Assembly: GCF_004004565.1 (NCBI RefSeq)
Contig: NZ_SACM01000001.1
Location: forward strand, 558,001-622,000
Direction: 5' to 3'
DNA length: 64,000 nucleotides
Source: Inhella crocodyli
Lineage (GTDB): Bacteria > Pseudomonadota > Gammaproteobacteria > Burkholderiales > Burkholderiaceae_C
Positions within the stretch are counted from its first letter, which is position 1; each line of letters starts with the position of its first letter. A model generated the notes under the pieces. That model was not told the origin of the DNA and did not search any database. It was given only the letters and a program-made list of their open reading frames with translations. The position numbers were made by a program, and so were the translations under genes. Positions 51,101-60,085 of this stretch are shown in pieces.

Positions 51101-51399
51101 TTCTTGGAGAACTCGAAAATCAGCACGATCGAGGCCGAGCCTTCGCGGGCGTCCGCCTGGGTGCGGTCGATGCCGGGGATGCTCTGCATCGACTTTTCCA
51201 GCCGGTTCAGCACCTCCCGCTCCACGGTCTCGGGCGAAGCGCCTGGGTAAGGCACCGTCACCACCAACACGGGCGGCTCGACATCGGGGAACTGGTTGAC
51301 GCGCAGCTTGGACAAAGCGACCAAGCCCATGAGCATCAAGACCAAGATGAGCACCACCGTGGCCACCGGCCGCTTGATGCTGAAGTTGGAAAGAAACAT
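48151..51399 (-). CDS. RND efflux permease, pump C
   Basis: A 1082-residue RND permease that starts with FSIKRPVATVVLILVLMLMG. YPGASPETVEREVLNRLEKSMQSIPG marks the porter domain. TM4 bears the relay pair in LAIGVLIDDAIVVRENIVRQME, a sequence very like that of pump A. The second half has ATLNLMSLIGVIMLMGLVAKNAILLLDATKQEEASG. Two further helices and a basic tail follow the domain (VAFCAGDVLLRIVLGLLAIVLALPILLGWGVWAG), making it longer than pump B. ATG at 51399 is preferred over GTG at 51417, which would overlap the adaptor stop as GTGA. No outer-membrane factor is attached. Confidence 0.92.
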   Translation of the reverse strand: MFLSNFSIKRPVATVVLILVLMLMGLVALSKLRVNQFPDVEPPVLVVTVPYPGASPETVEREVLNRLEKSMQSIPGIDRTQADAREGSASIVLIFEFSKNMIEAADEVRNAIAAVRFKLPTEIREPIISRADPGARPIMQLALSSTQQTHAQISRLAEDKLADRFRALPGVAVVNVNGALKRELSILLRAEKLREFGVSVTEVTQAVRLQNTTAPVGKVRGQLEDQSIRLLGRLESPSEFEQMIVKRRGTDIVRLGQVAEVKDGFAEMTGYSLRNGRPTVGISVTRSREGSTVSVADEVRKLVKEIQKDLPEGTSLEITEDGGKNAYDSLYNVIHALVFGAGLTVFVVYVFLNSWRSTLITALSLPTSVLAAFIAVWVMGFSLNFMSLLGLSLAIGVLIDDAIVVRENIVRQMEMGKDRVTAAREGTAEIGLAVAATTFAIVAVFVPVAFMGSGPGQWFKPFALTVVASVLVSLLISFTLDPMLSAYWGDPPGYHHAPKKGISLHLQRFNEWFDHQADRYGHVIAWALKHRLLMALMAVATLQVSCGAQFKWGGTSFLPQSDSGTLVIDVRSPASSSLEYSKLKLDAAAALAATLPETKATTAYPNASGGRIYVDIGKSTERKRSAAEVAKALRERVGRLVGAEFVVLDDLSNNIQKPVQIRFYGTDSRRLQEITQQFLVQMRGIKGAVEVGYSEQDPQNELQIELDRGLANQMGISVNDAAQALRVAFAGVEAGDWVDPTGESRDVAVRLHPADRVDASNIEHLPIAVSNSNRMVPLDQIATITMGKGPGQIQHANGKRTITVSANVQGRSPGEVTAEAQKLAKAIDFPQGFGIELAGSARDQQVVFSAMGLALLSGIALMYVVLVIQFNSFSTPLGVMFSLPLSLIGVVLALLAAKATLNLMSLIGVIMLMGLVAKNAILLLDATKQEEASGIDREEALMHAGRKRFRPILMTTFALIAGMLPVAIGVGEGGEFYRPMAVAIIGGTITSTLLTLLMVPSFYDGIEIYKGELKARFLARRAARGVSMAVAFCAGDVLLRIVLGLLAIVLALPILLGWGVWAGVQRLRRGRAPVDLTAPAQG

Positions 51400-51413
51400 G
51401 GTTCGGTTTCCGA

Positions 51414-52574
51414 TCACTTCGCCTGGGTGACGGCCGAAGCGGCCCCGGCCCCTGCGGCCACGCGCTGGAACTTTTGACCGTCGGCCAAAGTGGCCGAGGG
51501 CGCCCGCAGCACCTGATCGCCCTCCTTCAAACCGCCCACGACGGCGACCAGGCCACGCCGGTCGTCGCGCTCGCCCAGTTGCACGGGCGCCTTCTTCAGC
51601 GTCTCACCGGCCAGCTGCCACACGGCATTGACGTCGCCCTGCCGCACGATGGCGCTTTCCGGCAGCACCAGGAGCGGCTTGTCGCTGCTGTCCACGCGGC
51701 CTTCGGCGTACAGCCCGGCCACCTGGGGCGCCTGGGCTGGGTCGTCGAACTGCGCGGCCACCTCGACCTGCCGCGTGGTGGCGTTGGCCGCCGCGTCGAT
51801 GCGCGACAGCTTGCCGCGGAACGCGGCATCGCCAAAGCCATTGACGCGGAACGTGACGGGCTGCCCCACCTTGAGCTCGCCCAAGCGGTCGGCGCTCACC
51901 TGCCCTTCGAAGCGCATGGAGCGCGGGTCGATGACCTTCACGATTTCGCGACCGACCTGCACCGTGTCTCCCACGGACACCTTGCGCTCGCTGACGACGC
52001 CGTCGAACGGGGCGCGCACCTCGGTGCGCGTCATCTGCTGCCGGGCTCCAACGACGCGGGCCTTGGCGGCGGCCAGCTCGCTCTGCGCCGCGTTGCGACG
52101 CAGCTCCGCGTCCTCGAGCGCCTGCATGGACGTCATGCCCTGCTGGTTCAGCGTGCGCTGGCGCGCCAGCACCCGCTCGGTTTGCTCGGCCGATTGCGTG
52201 GCGGCCCGCAGCGCCTCTTCGGCGCTGCTCAGGTTGTCACGGATGGACGTGCTGTCCAGGCGCACGATGACCTCGCCTTGGCGCACGCGCTCGCCGTTGT
52301 CCTTGGCCACCTGCAAGACCATGGCGGCCACCTCGGCCCGCAAGTCGGCACGCCGGGCGGGCTGGATCGCGCCCGTGATCACCGCACCGCCCAGGGCGCC
52401 GCTGCCGGCCACCGTGTGGACGTCTTCCGGGGCGATGAGCAAGGCAGCGGCCGGCGCCTTGGTGGCGGCGTCACCGCCCGCCGCAGCAGCGCCGGGCCGC
52501 TGGCAGCCAGACAGGGCCATCAACGCGCTGCTCAGGGCAAGGACGAGGACGAGTGGGCGGGTGCGGTCCATCAT
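51414..52574 (-). CDS. RND periplasmic adaptor lipoprotein, pump C
   Basis: A 386-residue membrane fusion protein with a signal ending in LALSSALMALSGCQRP, a lipobox. The core includes ITGAIQPARRADLRAEVAAMVLQVAKDNGERVRQGEVIVRLDS, a long helical hairpin (AEEALRAATQSAEQTERVLARQRTLNQQGMTSMQALEDAE) and RTEVRAPFDGVVSERKVSVGDTVQVGREIVKVID. The barrel part is TFRVNGFGDAAFRGKLSRIDAAANATTRQVEVAAQF. It precedes the pump C permease in one operon. A gap of about 160 bases separates it from the DUF1178 gene on the same strand. Confidence 0.92.
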   Translation of the reverse strand: MMDRTRPLVLVLALSSALMALSGCQRPGAAAAGGDAATKAPAAALLIAPEDVHTVAGSGALGGAVITGAIQPARRADLRAEVAAMVLQVAKDNGERVRQGEVIVRLDSTSIRDNLSSAEEALRAATQSAEQTERVLARQRTLNQQGMTSMQALEDAELRRNAAQSELAAAKARVVGARQQMTRTEVRAPFDGVVSERKVSVGDTVQVGREIVKVIDPRSMRFEGQVSADRLGELKVGQPVTFRVNGFGDAAFRGKLSRIDAAANATTRQVEVAAQFDDPAQAPQVAGLYAEGRVDSSDKPLLVLPESAIVRQGDVNAVWQLAGETLKKAPVQLGERDDRRGLVAVVGGLKEGDQVLRAPSATLADGQKFQRVAAGAGAASAVTQAK

Positions 52575-52733
52575 GGGTGTGCGAGGCGAAGGTGAAACTG
52601 CCCGCAGCTTAGCGACCTAGCGCGGTGCTGACGAAAAGCATGGGACGGATGGCGCCCCCACGGGACGAACGGCGCCGGGCGAAGACCGGTGGCAACGCCA
52701 CCGCCCGTCCAAAGATGTCGCCGCGGGGCCCGC

Positions 52734-53174
52734 TCAGTGAGAGCTGCCGGCCCGGTCGAAGTCGGGCAGCGCCCAAACCTCGATGCCCTCGTCGCGCAAG
52801 GCCTGCCGCTCCTGCGGCGTGGCCTGGCCACGGATGGCGCGCTCCGGGGCCTCCTCGGCGTGGATGCGCCGAGCTTCTTCGGCAAATCGCGTGCCCACGT
52901 CTTCGGTGTGGGCCTTCATGTGCGCCACCAGCTCCCGCAACATCGCTTCCGGCCCTTGCGCGGGTCGATGGGACTCCGCGGAAGTCGGCGCGATCGGTGC
53001 TTCGGACGCGCCCAAATTGAGCCGAGGCGCACTCAGGCGCTTGCCAATCTCTGCGGACCCGCATTGCGGACACGTCACCAGGCCACGAGCCTGCTGGGAT
53101 TCGAAGTCACTGCGCGAACCGAACCACCCTTCGAAGGTGTGTCCGTGCACGCATTGCAGTTCAGCCACCCACAT
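52734..53174 (-). CDS. DUF1178 zinc-ribbon-like protein
   Basis: A 146-residue protein with the DUF1178 opening: LQCVHGHTFEGWFGSRSDFESQQARGLVTCPQCGSAEIGKRLSAPRLNLG, containing a Cys pair (CPQC) and His-type metal ligands. The rest is a helical part with AMLRELVAHMKAHTEDVGTRFAEEARRIHAEEAPERAIRGQATPQERQAL, typical of the family. It is cytosolic and of unknown function. The ATG at 53174 lies 14 bases inside the end of the upstream NUDIX gene, in the same operon. Confidence 0.88.
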   Translation of the reverse strand: MWVAELQCVHGHTFEGWFGSRSDFESQQARGLVTCPQCGSAEIGKRLSAPRLNLGASEAPIAPTSAESHRPAQGPEAMLRELVAHMKAHTEDVGTRFAEEARRIHAEEAPERAIRGQATPQERQALRDEGIEVWALPDFDRAGSSH

Positions 53175-53754
53175 CGACGGTCGTCCAAGTCAGTGGCCAA
53201 GCGCCTGCGCGCCAACGGTGCCACCACAGCAGGCCCACGAGGGTCTTGGCGTCGGTGACCTCGCCGCGCGCGCAAGCGGCATCCAAGGCCGCAGGCTCGA
53301 TCGCCACCAGGTCCAAAAACTCGCCTTCGTCCAAGCGGCGCACGCCCTGCACCAGGTCGCGCGCAAAGAACACATGGATGACCTCGTTGGAGTACGCGAT
53401 GGCGTTGTGCATGGCCCCCGCGTTCGCCCAGGCGGCCGCCTGGTAGCCGGTTTCTTCTCGCAGCTCTCGCCGGGCGCAGGCTTCTGGGGGTTCGCCCGGG
53501 TCGAGCTTGCCCGCGGGGAACTCCAACATCACACGGCCCATGGGATGGCGGTACTGGCGCTCCATCAAAAAGCGGCCATCCGGCAGCAAGGGAACCACCA
53601 TCGCCGCGCCTGGGTGCACGATGTACTCGCGCTGCGCGTCACGCCCGTCGGGCAGACGAACGCGGTCGCGGCGAACGTCCAGGAAGGCACCGCGGAAGGC
53701 CTGCTGGCTGTCCAGCGGCTGCTCGATCAGGCCAGCGTCGGGTTCAGTCGACAT
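53161..53754 (-). CDS. NUDIX hydrolase, ADP-ribose pyrophosphatase type
   Basis: A 197-residue hydrolase with the full Nudix box, GKLDPGEPPEACARRELREETGYQA. Before it come GAAMVVPLLPDGRFLMERQYRHPMGRVMLEFPAG, and after it the MHNAIAYSNEVIHVFFARDL and LDEGEFLDLV segments seen in ADP-ribose-type pyrophosphatases. It probably cleans nucleoside diphosphate derivatives. It starts about 10 bases inside the end of the DUF2818 gene and is followed by the DUF1178 gene, forming a tight unit after the complex I genes. Confidence 0.93.
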   Translation of the reverse strand: MSTEPDAGLIEQPLDSQQAFRGAFLDVRRDRVRLPDGRDAQREYIVHPGAAMVVPLLPDGRFLMERQYRHPMGRVMLEFPAGKLDPGEPPEACARRELREETGYQAAAWANAGAMHNAIAYSNEVIHVFFARDLVQGVRRLDEGEFLDLVAIEPAALDAACARGEVTDAKTLVGLLWWHRWRAGAWPLTWTTVDVGG

Positions 53755-54049
53755 GGCGACGCCGCAGGTAGCGCCACGCGAAACCGGGAAAAGCGAAGGT
53801 CAGCAGCAAGCACAGCAGCGTGACGTAGAACTGCCAGTCCTGCGGGTGGCGCTGGCCGATGCGCGCTTCCAGGGCCAAGCCGAGCGCCAACCAAGCCAGG
53901 CCCAGCCCCAACAGCTCCAGAAGGCGCCAACCCACGGCCCGCTCGGGCCGCCGTGGCCCCACGAGCAACACCCGGGCGCTGACGAAGGGGGCGTTGGCCA
54001 AGACCAAGCCCACCACCAACAGCAGGGTCAGCCCTGCCCCTTGTCCCAC
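53744..54049 (-). CDS. DUF2818 membrane protein
   Basis: A 101-residue protein with three hydrophobic helices: LTLLLVVGLVLANAPFVSARVLL, LLELLGLGLAWLALGLALEARI and FYVTLLCLLLTFAFPGFAWRYLRRRH. The layout and the closing FPGF..RYL match DUF2818, a family almost always encoded directly after nuoN in Betaproteobacteria. Function unknown; possibly helps complex I. GTG start at 54049, 19 bases after the nuoN stop. Confidence 0.85.
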   Translation of the reverse strand: MGQGAGLTLLLVVGLVLANAPFVSARVLLVGPRRPERAVGWRLLELLGLGLAWLALGLALEARIGQRHPQDWQFYVTLLCLLLTFAFPGFAWRYLRRRHVD

Positions 54050-54068
54050 GGAGTCGACCTCGCGGTGA

Positions 54069-55559
54069 TCAGGGCAGGATGGCGCTGACGGCCAAGGTGC
54101 ACCAGCCCATGACCTTGCCCGGCACCACGCCCAAGACCACCGTGCCCAAGGCCAGCAGCGTGAGCAAGGCCTTGACGTCCATCGGCGCGGCCAGGGCTTG
54201 GCGCTCGGCCGGCGGGTCGAAGAACATGGTCTTGATCACGCGCAGGTAGTAGAACGCGCCGATCAAACTCAGCACCACCGCCGCCACCATCAGGCCGTAA
54301 TAGAACGGCAGCTCGGTCGCGCCCATGGCCTGCAGCACCGCCAGCTTGGCGTAGAAGCCGACCGTCATCGGGATGCCCGCGAGCGACAGCATGAAGATGG
54401 CCATCACGAGGGCGTACCAGCTGCTGCGCTGCCAAAGGCCGGCGAAGTCGCTGAGCTGCTCGGCCTCGTGCCCTTGGCGCGACAGCAGCAAGATCATGCC
54501 GAAGCTGCCCAGGGTGGTGAAGACGTAGACCACCGCGTAGAACAAGGTCGCACTGTGCGCCACCAAGGCGCCCTTGGCGCTGCCCGCCACCACCCCGCTG
54601 GCCAGGCCCAGCAGCAAGAAGCCCATCTGCGCGATGGTGGAGTAAGCCAGCATGCGCTTGAGGTTGGTTTGGGCGATGGCGACGAAGTTGCCCACCACCA
54701 GCGAGAACATGGCCAGCACGATCAGCATCTGCTGCCAGTCGGCCGCCAACGAGAACAGGCCTTCGACCAGCAAACGGAATGTGATGGCCAAGGCCGCCAA
54801 CTTGGGCGCCGTGGCGATCAGCAGCGTGGCGGCCGTCGGGGCGCCCTGGTAGACGTCGGGCACCCACATGTGGAAGGGGGCCGCGCCGAGCTTGAAGGCC
54901 AATCCAGCCACCACGAACACCAGGCCGAAGACCAGCACGGCCTCGTTCGGGCGCTGCGCGGCGTCAGGGTGCCCCAGCACGTTGTAGATCTCGGGAATCG
55001 ACAGGGTTCCCGTGGCGCCGTACAACATCGACATGCCGTACAGCAAGAAGCCGCTGGCCATGGCGCCGAGCACGAAGTACTTCATCGCGGCTTCGGTCGA
55101 TTCGGTGTGGTCGCGGCGCAGGGCGACGAGCGCGTACAGCGACAGGCTCATCAGCTCCAAGCCCAGGTACACCACGAGCAGGTGGCGGGCGGAGACCATG
55201 ATGCACACCCCGAGCACCATGAAGAGGCTCAAGGTGAAGAGCTCGCCCTTGAGCAGGTCGCGTGCAGCGGCATAGGGCCGCGCCAACACCAAGACGCCGG
55301 CCACGACCAAGGCACTCAGGCCACTCAGCAAGTGGGTGAGCGGATCGGCGCTGACCATGCCCTGCATGGCGACGTTGCTGTAGCCCAGGGCGAAGGCCCG
55401 CAGGTGCAGCGCCGCAACGGCCAGGAGGGTCAGCTGCGTGAGCCAGTACGTGGGGCGGCGCTGGCTGTCTTTGACCCAGAGGTCAACCAGGGACACGACC
55501 AGGGCCATGCCGAGCAGCAGCAGCTCGGGCTTGAAGGCGGCAAAGAAGAAGGTGCTCAT
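54069..55559 (-). CDS. nuoN: NADH-quinone oxidoreductase subunit N
   Basis: A 496-residue antiporter-like membrane subunit of complex I that takes part in proton pumping. It has about 14 helices and key charged residues: the Glu in LGLELMSLSLYALVAL, the Lys of AMKYFVLGA and the Lys of LAFKLGAAPFHMWVPDVYQGAPT, plus LKRMLAYSTIAQMGFLLLG. It is the last nuo gene, starting 18 bases after the stop of nuoM on the same strand. Confidence 0.96.
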   Translation of the reverse strand: MSTFFFAAFKPELLLLGMALVVSLVDLWVKDSQRRPTYWLTQLTLLAVAALHLRAFALGYSNVAMQGMVSADPLTHLLSGLSALVVAGVLVLARPYAAARDLLKGELFTLSLFMVLGVCIMVSARHLLVVYLGLELMSLSLYALVALRRDHTESTEAAMKYFVLGAMASGFLLYGMSMLYGATGTLSIPEIYNVLGHPDAAQRPNEAVLVFGLVFVVAGLAFKLGAAPFHMWVPDVYQGAPTAATLLIATAPKLAALAITFRLLVEGLFSLAADWQQMLIVLAMFSLVVGNFVAIAQTNLKRMLAYSTIAQMGFLLLGLASGVVAGSAKGALVAHSATLFYAVVYVFTTLGSFGMILLLSRQGHEAEQLSDFAGLWQRSSWYALVMAIFMLSLAGIPMTVGFYAKLAVLQAMGATELPFYYGLMVAAVVLSLIGAFYYLRVIKTMFFDPPAERQALAAPMDVKALLTLLALGTVVLGVVPGKVMGWCTLAVSAILP

Positions 55560-55577
55560 GCTGGGATCCGCCTCGCC

Positions 55578-57068
55578 TCAGGGCAGCTTGGACACGGACA
55601 CGTGCCGCATCAGCTCGGTGACAGAGGCCTGCATCACGTCGGTGAAAGGCTTCGGATAGACGCCCATGGCGATGGTGGCCGCAGCCAGCACGCCCAGGAT
55701 GGTGAATTCGCGCGCGTTGACGTCCTTCAACGCCTTCACGTTGTCGTTGGCTACGTCGCCGAAGTACACGCGCTTGACCATCCACAGCGAGTACGCGGCG
55801 CCAAAGATCAAGGCGGTGGCCGCCAAAGCGCCAATCCAGAAGTTGTACTTCACGGCCCCGAGGATCACCATCCATTCGCCGATGAACCCAGCGGTGCCCG
55901 GCAAGCCGCAGTTGGCCATCGCGAACAACACGGCAAAGGCGGCGAACTTCGGCATCGTGTTCACGACACCGCCGTAGTCGGCGATCTCTCGGCTGTGCAC
56001 GCGGTCGTAGAGAACGCCAATGCACAGGAACATCGCGCCCGACACGAAACCGTGCGCAATCATCTGCACCAAGCCGCCGGCCACGCCCAGTTCGTTGAAC
56101 AAGAAGAAGCCCAGGGTGACGAAGCCCATGTGCGCCACGGACGAGTAGGCCACCAGCTTCTTCATGTCCTTCTGGACCATGGCCACCAAGCCCACGTAGA
56201 TCACCGCGATCAGCGACAGGGTGATGATGAAGGGGGCGTAGGCATGCGCCGCGTCAGGGGCGATGGGCATCGAGAAGCGCAGGAAACCATAGGCACCCAG
56301 CTTCAACATGATGGCCGCCAGCACCACCGAGCCGCCCGTGGGCGCCTCCACGTGAGCATCGGGCAACCAAGTGTGCACCGGCCACATCGGCACCTTGACC
56401 GAGAAGGCCGCGAAGAACGCGAAGAACAGCAGGGTCTGGGCGCCCATCGGCAGGGCCAGCTTCTGCCAGCTGGCGATGTCAAAGGTCGTGACCCCGGTTT
56501 GCGCGCCCGACTGGATGTACAGGTACACCAAGGCCACCAGCATCAACAGCGAACCGGCCAAGGTGTAGAGGAAGAACTTGAAGGCCGCGTACACACGACG
56601 CGGGCCGCCCCACACGCCGATGATGATGTACATCGGGATCAGCGTGGCCTCGAAGAACACGTAGAACAGCAAGGCGTCGCTGGCGGCGAACACGCCCACC
56701 ATCAGGCCCGAGAGGATCAAGAACGCGCCCATGTACTGGTTCACGCGGTTCTCGATCACCTCCCAGCCGGCCGCCACCACGATGATGGTGATGAAGGCCG
56801 TCAGCAGCACGAACCACACGGAGATCCCATCCACACCCAGCGCGTAGCGGGCGTTGAAGCGGCGGATCCAGCCGTAGTTCTCGACGAACTGCAGGGCCGC
56901 CGTGCTGGTGTCGAAGCCGGCGATCAAGGGCAAGGTGACGACGAAACTGGCGATGGCGGCCAACAGGGCCAACCAACGCACCAGGGCGGCTTGCTGTGGC
57001 TTGCCGAGCGTCAGCAGCAACAAGCCACTGACCACGGGCAACCAAATCGCGATGCTCAACCAATGCAT
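55578..57068 (-). CDS. nuoM: NADH-quinone oxidoreductase subunit M
   Basis: A 496-residue antiporter-like subunit of complex I. Visible marks are ALGVDGISVWFVLLTAFITIIVV, EATLIPMYIIIGVWGGPRRVYAAFKFFLYT with the conserved Glu and Lys, KVPMWPVHTWLPDAHVEAPTGGSVVLAAIMLKLGAYGF and KKLVAYSSVAHMGFVTLG. These are the residues of the proton channel common to NuoL, M and N. It lies 17 bases after nuoL, on the same operon. Confidence 0.96.
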   Translation of the reverse strand: MHWLSIAIWLPVVSGLLLLTLGKPQQAALVRWLALLAAIASFVVTLPLIAGFDTSTAALQFVENYGWIRRFNARYALGVDGISVWFVLLTAFITIIVVAAGWEVIENRVNQYMGAFLILSGLMVGVFAASDALLFYVFFEATLIPMYIIIGVWGGPRRVYAAFKFFLYTLAGSLLMLVALVYLYIQSGAQTGVTTFDIASWQKLALPMGAQTLLFFAFFAAFSVKVPMWPVHTWLPDAHVEAPTGGSVVLAAIMLKLGAYGFLRFSMPIAPDAAHAYAPFIITLSLIAVIYVGLVAMVQKDMKKLVAYSSVAHMGFVTLGFFLFNELGVAGGLVQMIAHGFVSGAMFLCIGVLYDRVHSREIADYGGVVNTMPKFAAFAVLFAMANCGLPGTAGFIGEWMVILGAVKYNFWIGALAATALIFGAAYSLWMVKRVYFGDVANDNVKALKDVNAREFTILGVLAAATIAMGVYPKPFTDVMQASVTELMRHVSVSKLP

Positions 57069-57085
57069 GTTGTTCTCCGAGCGTC

Positions 57086-59131
57086 TCAGGCGCCCGTCAG
57101 GGTCTTCAGTTGCGGTTCGATGTAGGGCCAGAGCTTCCAGCTCATCAACCCCACGATGCCCACGATCATGGCGAGCGCGTACGCCGTGAGACGACCGGTT
57201 TGCGCCAGGCGCCCCAGCTTGGCGAGGATGCCCACCGCCTTGGCCGAGCCGTTGACCACCAAGCCGTCGATCAGCACGGTGTCACCACCCTTCCACAGGC
57301 CCACGCCCAACAGGCGGGCGCCGCGGGCCAACACGTTCTCGTTGAACCAGTCGAGGTAGTACTTGTTCTCGCCGACCACGATGAGCGGACGCAGCACCCG
57401 GGCGAAGGCCGCCGGGATTTCCGGCTTGACGATGTAAAACAGGTACGCGGTGGCCACACCGGCCAGCGCCAGCCAGAAGGGCAATGTCGTGAAGGCGTGC
57501 ATCCCCATCGCCGCGGCACTGTGGAAGTGTTCCTTCAGCACCAACATGGCACCGTGGGCGGCTGTGTTCACCGTGATGGCGTCGGCGAAAAAGTCGCCGT
57601 GCACCATCGGACCGATGGTGAAGTAGCCGACGAACAACGACGGAACCGCCAGGGCCGCCAGCGGCACCCACACCACCCAAGGCGACTCGTGCGGTTCAGC
57701 ATCGTGCCCGTGGTGGTCGTCGTGGTGATCGTGCTCGCCCGGGAAGGGCTTGTGGCGGAATCGCTCTGGCCCGTGGAACACCAGGAAGTACATGCGGAAC
57801 GAGTAGAAGGCCGTGATGAACACGCCCGCCGTCACCGCCAAGGTGGCGAAACCCGCGCCCGGCAGGTGGCTGCCGTGCACCGCTTCGATGATGCTGTCCT
57901 TCGAGTAGAAGCCCGACAGGAAGGGCGTCCCAATCAGCGCCAAAGAACCAATCAGCGACGTGATCCAGGTGATGCGCATGTACTTGCGCAAGCCACCCAT
58001 GTTGCGGATGTCCTGATCGTGGTGCATGCCAATGATCACCGAGCCGGCGGCCAAGAACAGCAGCGCCTTGAAGAAGGCGTGCGTCATCAGGTGGAAGACG
58101 GCCACCGAGTACGCCGACACCCCCAGGGCCACGGTCATGTAGCCCAATTGGCTCAGCGTGGAATAGGCCACCACGCGCTTGATGTCGTTCTGGATGATGC
58201 CCAGGAAGCCCATGAACAAGGCCGTGATCGAACCGATCACCAGCACGAAGTTCAAGGCCGTGTCCGACAACTCGAACAGGGGCGACATGCGCGCCACCAT
58301 GAAGATGCCAGCCGTCACCATGGTGGCGGCGTGGATCAGCGCCGAGATCGGCGTGGGGCCTTCCATCGAATCGGGCAGCCACACGTGCAGCGGGAACTGC
58401 GCGCTCTTGCCCATCGCACCGATGAACAGGCAGATGCAGATGACGGTGATCAACATCCACTCACCGCCCCACAAGGGCGAGGGGAACGCGATCTGCGCCA
58501 GCATGTCTTTCTTGGCGAACAGTTCGGTGTAATTCAGCGAACCGCCATAGGCGACCAGCAAACCAATGCCAAGGATGAAGCCGAAGTCGCCCACACGGTT
58601 GACCAAGAAGGCCTTCATGTTGGCGAAGATCGCCGTCGGCTTCTTGAACCAGAAGCCAATCAGCAGGTAAGACACCAAGCCCACCGCCTCCCAGCCAAAG
58701 AACAACTGCAGCAGGTTGTTGCTCATGACGAGCATCAGCATGCTGAAGGTGAACAGCGAGATGTAGCTGAAGAAGCGCTGGTAACCGGGGTCGTCGGCCA
58801 TGTAGCCGATGGTGTAGAGGTGCACCATCAACGAGACCGAGGTGACCACCACCATCATCATGGCGGTCAGGCCGTCGACCAAAAAGCCGACTTCCATCTT
58901 CAGGCCGCCGATGACCATCCACTCGTAGATAGTGGCGTTGAAGCGGGCACCGGCCAGCACGTCTTGCAGCGTCAGCAAGGACAGCACGGCCGCCACGGCC
59001 ACGCCAAGGATGGTGACCGTGTGCGCGCCGCGTCGGCCGATGAGCTTGCCGAACAGGCCGGCCAAGATGCAGCCGACCAGAGGGGCCAAGGGCACCCACA
59101 GCAACAGGTTGGGGTTCAAGGTGGGCGTCAT
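57086..59131 (-). CDS. nuoL: NADH-quinone oxidoreductase subunit L
   Basis: A 681-residue antiporter-like subunit, the most distal proton pump of complex I. It shows MVHLYTIGYMADDPGYQRFFSYISLFTFSMLMLV, FGWEAVGLVSYLLIGFW, AMGKSAQFPLHVWLPDSMEGPTPISALIHAATMVTAGIFMVAR (with the channel Lys and His) and IKRVVAYSTLSQLGYMTVALG. A His-rich loop lies near residue 470 (HDHHDDHHGHDAE), and the C-terminal part contains the lateral helix typical of NuoL. Five bases separate it from nuoK. Confidence 0.96.
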   Translation of the reverse strand: MTPTLNPNLLLWVPLAPLVGCILAGLFGKLIGRRGAHTVTILGVAVAAVLSLLTLQDVLAGARFNATIYEWMVIGGLKMEVGFLVDGLTAMMMVVVTSVSLMVHLYTIGYMADDPGYQRFFSYISLFTFSMLMLVMSNNLLQLFFGWEAVGLVSYLLIGFWFKKPTAIFANMKAFLVNRVGDFGFILGIGLLVAYGGSLNYTELFAKKDMLAQIAFPSPLWGGEWMLITVICICLFIGAMGKSAQFPLHVWLPDSMEGPTPISALIHAATMVTAGIFMVARMSPLFELSDTALNFVLVIGSITALFMGFLGIIQNDIKRVVAYSTLSQLGYMTVALGVSAYSVAVFHLMTHAFFKALLFLAAGSVIIGMHHDQDIRNMGGLRKYMRITWITSLIGSLALIGTPFLSGFYSKDSIIEAVHGSHLPGAGFATLAVTAGVFITAFYSFRMYFLVFHGPERFRHKPFPGEHDHHDDHHGHDAEPHESPWVVWVPLAALAVPSLFVGYFTIGPMVHGDFFADAITVNTAAHGAMLVLKEHFHSAAAMGMHAFTTLPFWLALAGVATAYLFYIVKPEIPAAFARVLRPLIVVGENKYYLDWFNENVLARGARLLGVGLWKGGDTVLIDGLVVNGSAKAVGILAKLGRLAQTGRLTAYALAMIVGIVGLMSWKLWPYIEPQLKTLTGA

Positions 59132-59136
59132 CGACC

Positions 59137-59448
59137 TCAGCCCTTCAAGGTGTCGAGCTCATCCACGCGGATGGAGCTGCGGTTGCGGAACAGCACGACG
59201 AGGATGGCCAGGCCAATCGCCGACTCGGCCGCTGCGACGGTGAGGATGAAGAACACGAAGACCTGACCGGCCATGTCGCCCAAGTAATGGGAGAAAGCCA
59301 CGAAGTTCAGGTTGACCGCCAGCAGCATCAGCTCGATGGCCATCAGCAGCACGATCAAGTTCTTGCGGTTCATGAAGATGCCGATGACCGACAGGGCGAA
59401 CAAGAGCGCGCCCAGCGTCAGAAAGTGGCCCAGGGTGAGCACGCCCAT
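59137..59448 (-). CDS. nuoK: NADH-quinone oxidoreductase subunit K
   Basis: A 103-residue small membrane subunit with three helices. The two conserved Glu residues of the proton path are in [20 protein letters not shown] (helix 2) and in [25 protein letters not shown] (helix 3). The ATG at 59448 overlaps the nuoJ stop as TGATG; a GTG one codon earlier is less likely. Confidence 0.95.
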   Translation of the reverse strand: MGVLTLGHFLTLGALLFALSVIGIFMNRKNLIVLLMAIELMLLAVNLNFVAFSHYLGDMAGQVFVFFILTVAAAESAIGLAILVVLFRNRSSIRVDELDTLKG

Positions 59449-60080
59449 CACGCCGCTCCTTCTTCTTGTTGCGACGGGGTGGCCGGCTTGACGGCGTCCA
59501 TCTTCACGATGCGCAAGCGCTGCGCCTTGGTGACCTTCACCTGCTGCGACGGATCCTGGTGGCGGCTGTCCTTGCGCTCACGCAGGGTCAGCGCAATGGC
59601 CGCAATGATGGCCACCAGCAGAAGCACCGCGGCCACCTGCAAGGGGTACAGGTACTGCGTGTAGATCGTCACGCCCAGCATCTTGGTGTTGCCCAGCGCA
59701 AGCAACTCGGCCGGGAAGGCCTTGGGCTGCGACACCTGGAAGCCACTCAAGAGGATGGCCGCCATCTCCAGCGCGACCACGGCACCGATGACGGCCGCCA
59801 AAGGCAAGTGCTTCCAGAAGCCCTGGCGCACCTTGTCGGTGTGCACGTCCAGCATCATCACGACGAACAGGAACAGCACCATCACCGCCCCGACGTAGAC
59901 GAGGATCAAGGTGATGGCCAAGAACTCGGCCTTCAGCAGCATCCAAACGCCCGTGGCGTTGAAGAAAGCCAAGATCAAAAACAGCGCGGCATGCACCGTC
60001 GACTTGGCGGTGATGACCCGGAACGAAGCCCCGAGCAGCACCACCGAGAACAGGTAAAACAAAGCGGTTGTGACGTCCAT
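59448..60080 (-). CDS. nuoJ: NADH-quinone oxidoreductase subunit J
   Basis: A 210-residue membrane subunit with five helices. Family parts are [48 protein letters not shown], which holds the pi-bulge helix next to the quinone channel, and a C-terminal [30 protein letters not shown] 29-residue hydrophilic tail follows. Spacing to nuoI is five bases. Confidence 0.96.
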   Translation of the reverse strand: MDVTTALFYLFSVVLLGASFRVITAKSTVHAALFLILAFFNATGVWMLLKAEFLAITLILVYVGAVMVLFLFVVMMLDVHTDKVRQGFWKHLPLAAVIGAVVALEMAAILLSGFQVSQPKAFPAELLALGNTKMLGVTIYTQYLYPLQVAAVLLLVAIIAAIALTLRERKDSRHQDPSQQVKVTKAQRLRIVKMDAVKPATPSQQEEGAA

Positions 60081-60085
60081 GATGC

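Noticed and set aside
48571-51477. A 968-codon + strand open frame opposite pump C
   Set aside because: Antisense shadow of the permease gene without recognisable protein features.
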